Assembly: GCA_902771785.1 (NCBI GenBank)
Contig: CACXYH010000048.1
Location: forward strand, 1-43,654
DNA from: an uncultured Prevotellaceae bacterium
GTDB taxonomy: Bacteria; Bacteroidota; Bacteroidia; Bacteroidales; Bacteroidaceae
Length of the DNA stretch: 43,654 bases
Direction of reading: 5' to 3'
Below, in pieces: positions 41,823 through 43,654 of this stretch (position 1 is its first letter; the number at the start of each line of letters is the position of its first letter). The position numbers were made by a program, and so were the translations under genes. The notes under the pieces are model-generated. The model did no database searches. It saw nothing but the letters and a program-made list of their open reading frames with translations, and was not told where the DNA came from.

Positions 41823-41874
41823 TATTATATATTAATATTATTATATATATTATTATAATATTATATAATTTTAA
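41823..41874. repeat. Pure A/T tract
   Basis: 52 consecutive bases contain no G or C and are dominated by TAT/ATT words with partial palindromic symmetry. It lies about 80 bases after the M28 stop. It may be a low-complexity breakpoint or a nucleoid-protein binding site. Confidence 0.8.
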
Positions 41875-42052
41875 CATTGAACTGTAAAATTTCAGGGATT
41901 TTACTGCCGATGTAGTTATGGAAGTTGCTTAATAATCCCATTTTGACGAGGGATGGTGTGTGTACCTCCGCTAAAAGGCTGAATATGAAGTTGTTACGCC
42001 CTTGCTATAATTTGGCCGTTTGCTTTGTACCGTTTTGAACGAACAAAAAAGG

Positions 42053-42184
42053 GCGATTCAGCCGACAAAACGCAGCGATTCATCCGACAAATCAAGGCGA
42101 TTCATCCAACAAAATCGAGGCGATTCATCCGACAAACCGAGGCGATTCAGCCGACAACCGCGGCAATTCAGCCGATGAAAAGAT
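42053..42184. repeat. Tandem array, six units of 21-23 bases
   Basis: Units start at 42053, 42075, 42097, 42120, 42142 and 42163, with lengths 22, 22, 23, 22, 21 and about 22. The core is GCGATTCATCCGACAAA, with CAG/CAT variation in the middle. It is preceded by AACGAACAAAAAA. Units are contiguous, without spacers. Confidence 0.88.
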
Positions 42185-42219
42185 GAAAACGAAAGATGAA
42201 AAGAAAAAAGCCTAAAGCC

Positions 42220-42250
42220 TTTGCAACTTCGCAGATTTTTCGTAACCTTG
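42220..42250 (+). promoter_or_regulatory. Degenerate rightward promoter-like sequence
   Basis: TTTG (42220-42223), a 19-base gap and TAACCTTG (42243-42250) match the Bacteroidetes pattern with one mismatch in the -7 box. No gene follows directly. A similar but perfect copy lies 104 bases downstream. Confidence 0.4.
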
Positions 42251-42323
42251 CGACAGAAAGTCGCGAATTTTTTCACTTCGTTCAAGGAAACTTCTCCGTC
42301 TCGGCAAAAAAAGAATAAATTCT

Positions 42324-42354
42324 TTTGTTTTGCTCTCGACTTTTCGTAACTTTG
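42324..42354 (+). promoter_or_regulatory. Rightward consensus promoter in the gene-free stretch
   Basis: TTTG (42324-42327), a 19-base gap and TAACTTTG (42347-42354) form a full consensus promoter. The only downstream candidate is a 26-codon reading frame at 42409, so it may drive a small RNA or be a remnant. Confidence 0.55.
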
Positions 42355-42408
42355 GAAGAAATCGCAGAATTTCTTTGTATAAAGGCAGTCTGGAGGATTG
42401 AGGAAAAA

Positions 42409-42489
42409 ATGGGTTACGAATTGGCGACCGTACTCAATTCCACGTTCTTCCACCTAAAGGTAGAAGTGTGGCGTAGCATTCTGCTATAA
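42409..42489 (+). CDS. possible 26-residue small protein
   Basis: ATG at 42409 to TAA at 42487-42489 encodes a 26-residue peptide starting MGYELATVLN. A GGAGG-type sequence lies about 15 bases upstream and a consensus promoter about 55 bases upstream. There is no homology I recognise, and it could be chance or a gene remnant. Confidence 0.25.
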   Translation: MGYELATVLNSTFFHLKVEVWRSILL

Positions 42490-42503
42490 ATTGCATCAAA
42501 GAA

Positions 42504-42549
42504 CACCCGATGATGTGCCACCAGCCGTACTATGGCTCATCATCGGGTG
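42504..42549. repeat. Inverted repeat at the start of a leftward transcript
   Basis: CACCCGATGATG (42504-42515) is exactly complementary to CATCATCGGGTG (42538-42549). Pairing extends another four bases with one mismatch, leaving about 14 bases between the arms. It begins right at the predicted start of the leftward promoter, so it would be a hairpin at the 5' end of that RNA. Confidence 0.75.
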
Positions 42550-42581
42550 CAAAGGTAATCATTCTATTTCAATTAAGCAAA
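42550..42581 (-). promoter_or_regulatory. Leftward consensus promoter
   Basis: On the minus strand TTTG (42578-42581), 20 bases and TACCTTTG (42550-42557) form a consensus promoter. It points into the gene-free stretch; no recognised gene lies downstream, so a non-coding RNA or a lost gene is possible. Confidence 0.6.
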
Positions 42582-42723
42582 TCTATTCATACATTTTTCT
42601 TCCGAGCTTGCTCTCTGTTTCTGCAATCACTGTGGCATCTTATGTGGCATCTGCCAGAAAGGTGCGTATTAGGCTACGTCCTATTACTCAATATCTGTGA
42701 CGTATCGCACACATTGGGTACAC

Positions 42724-43636
42724 TCACATAAGTTTTCTCAACTCCTCTGGTTCAGGAAGTATACCTTGGTATTCCTTGGGTAACTCTGAAGACGTGCGAT
42801 AGGTTGCTACACCCATTGGCTTGTTGATGATACTCTGGCTTGAACTCACCCCGTTTCAATTCAATCGCGATTAGTGCCTGAAGGCGGCGATTGAAGAACA
42901 GCAAATCTATGAAATACTCTTTATCGGAAACAACAAGACGATACTGATTACCCATAAACGAGAAATCAGTGCCCAAAGCCATAATGAAGTTCTTGATATT
43001 GTGAACGATCTGTTGCTCTATTACACGCTCATCCGTCTCGTCAGGATCTTCAATGTTCACAAAATCAAGCAGATATTCATCTTTGAACGAGCGTAATGCC
43101 TTACTGCGCAAATCCACATTTGCAATGGTTTTTGCAAAGTTATTGGGCATGTTGCCACGCTTTCCAAACAAATCGTCCTTCTGGGCCAGTATCTCATAAT
43201 GGTTCGTAAAACCAACGGCAAGAAAAGCATCTAATGTCTCTGGAGGTAATTCGTCCGTTGTCAATGGACGAATTTCGATATGTCCTTTGTTACCTACAGG
43301 AATGATGCTGTTTTGTAAATCGTCCGCTGACAATGGACGATTCTCGAACATACTGCACCATGCCTCGTAGAAGATACGCATACGTTTGATGCTGGTCTCA
43401 GAGAAGCCCCTTAGTCCAGGCAGTTCTTGTTGCAGCAATTCTGAGATGGTACCAATAGCATTGCTACCCCATCTTGCTGCTCTGCTTTGGACGGAAATAT
43501 ACCCACCAATAGCATAGTAAAGAGCCAGCACTTCCTTATTTACTAATCGTGCTGCACGATAGCGACTTTCCAATATCGCTTCCTTGATAGCCTTTACTGC
43601 CTCTGCATACGTTGCTGTTATTTGTTTCTGTTCCAT
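42724..43636 (-). pseudogene. DUF1016 (YhcG-type) PDDEXK nuclease gene broken by internal deletion
   Basis: The reading frame from the ATG at 43636 encodes the DUF1016 N-terminal domain (about 10-150) and most of the nuclease domain, including FIDLLFFNRRLQALIAIELKRG with the Asp and Glu-x-Lys of the PDDEXK site. After GEFKPEY (ending at 42830) the frame becomes unrelated and stops at 42752. In the +1 frame directly after it, 42828-42724 encodes INKPMGVATYRTSSELPKEY and a short tail ending ELRKLM, which is the normal family C-terminus. About 45-50 residues expected between these parts are missing. Base composition is more AT-rich than the rest of the window, consistent with horizontal origin. 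Confidence 0.85.
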
Positions 43637-43654
43637 ATTAATCGTTTGCAAAGT

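Larger units (their letters stand above)
41742..42723. other. 982-base AT-rich stretch without a convincing gene
   Basis: This stretch separates the M28 gene from the broken DUF1016 gene. It holds a 52-base tract made only of A and T (41823-41874), a six-unit tandem array (42053-42184), two rightward promoter-like sequences (42220-42250 and 42324-42354), a possible 26-codon reading frame, an inverted repeat (42504-42549) and a leftward promoter (42550-42581). It looks like accessory sequence or remnants of former genes. Confidence 0.7.

Noticed and set aside
42058-42453. Leftward 131-codon frame in the gene-free stretch
   Set aside because: It starts at GTG, crosses the 22-base tandem array, has an atypical Phe/Cys/Arg-rich composition and no recognisable domain. 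I cannot exclude a short gene, but the evidence is too weak.
42491-42700. Short rightward frame of 69 codons
   Set aside because: It overlaps the leftward promoter and inverted repeat, and I recognise no homology.

Overview
The window is chromosomal DNA from a member of the Bacteroidales, most likely a Prevotella/Segatella-type species. Three kinds of evidence point there. Promoter candidates carry the Bacteroidetes -7 box TAnnTTTG, several with TTTG 19-20 bases upstream. The gene families DUF5686, DUF6089, DUF6242, DUF4294, DUF5597-type GH35 and OmpH are typical of this group. The order uppS-bamA-ompH-ompH-ompH-murI is also characteristic. The coding part looks moderately GC-rich by eye. The last 1.9 kb is visibly more AT-rich and looks like accessory or decaying DNA. 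I recognised no tRNA, rRNA, insertion sequence or CRISPR array.

Layout. 1-139 (-): start of an exported protein cut by the window edge. 451-1302 (+): acyl-ACP thioesterase. 1327-3888 (-): DUF5686 outer-membrane protein. 4020-11291 (+): epimerase/reductase, PAP2 phosphatase, a PurF-like protein without the glutaminase cysteine, rbfA, a LolC/E-type permease, a CDP-alcohol phosphotransferase-like protein and an LPG-synthase/flippase-type membrane protein. 11268-16893 (-): a probable six-gene operon (unknown protein, rpoN, PAP2-like membrane protein, purE, ispG, panE). 16963-18246 (+): histidine phosphatase, converging on DUF4294 (18362-18967, -) with a terminator between. 18968-19590: a repeat-rich intergenic region. 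19591-20632 (+): aroQ and an O-methyltransferase. 20697-21836 (-): acetyltransferase. 22081-30147 (+): an eight-gene envelope operon (DUF6242, DUF6089, uppS, bamA, three ompH/skp paralogs, murI). 30199-35542 (-): sirtuin, tcdA, GH35-like glycosidase and subtilisin-like protease. 35835-38381 (+): three FKBP-type prolyl isomerases closed by a terminator. 38521-41741 (+): Lrp/AsnC regulator, a class I amidotransferase/membrane dipeptidase fusion and an M28 lipoprotein. 41742-42723: no convincing gene. 42724-43636 (-): a DUF1016 (YhcG-type) nuclease gene broken by an internal deletion.

How the genes fit together. The window is mostly envelope biology: undecaprenyl diphosphate synthesis, D-glutamate supply, outer-membrane protein assembly and its chaperones, periplasmic prolyl isomerases, lipid or lipid-headgroup enzymes and lipoprotein export. 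Isoprenoid (ispG), purine (purE), pantothenate (panE) and shikimate (aroQ) genes lie among them. The 38.5-41.7 kb cluster reads as a peptide or gamma-glutamyl-peptide catabolic unit under an Lrp-type regulator.

The most unusual material is of two kinds. First, four intergenic tandem arrays have unrelated sequences but nearly the same 21-23 base period. Second, several proteins have altered key positions: the PurF-like protein lacks the Cys nucleophile, the CDP-alcohol enzyme has Gly at the fourth Asp, the sirtuin lacks zinc-finger cysteines, IspG is of intermediate length, and the DUF1016 gene is deleted. All assignments come from reading the sequence and knowledge of the families; no database search was run.
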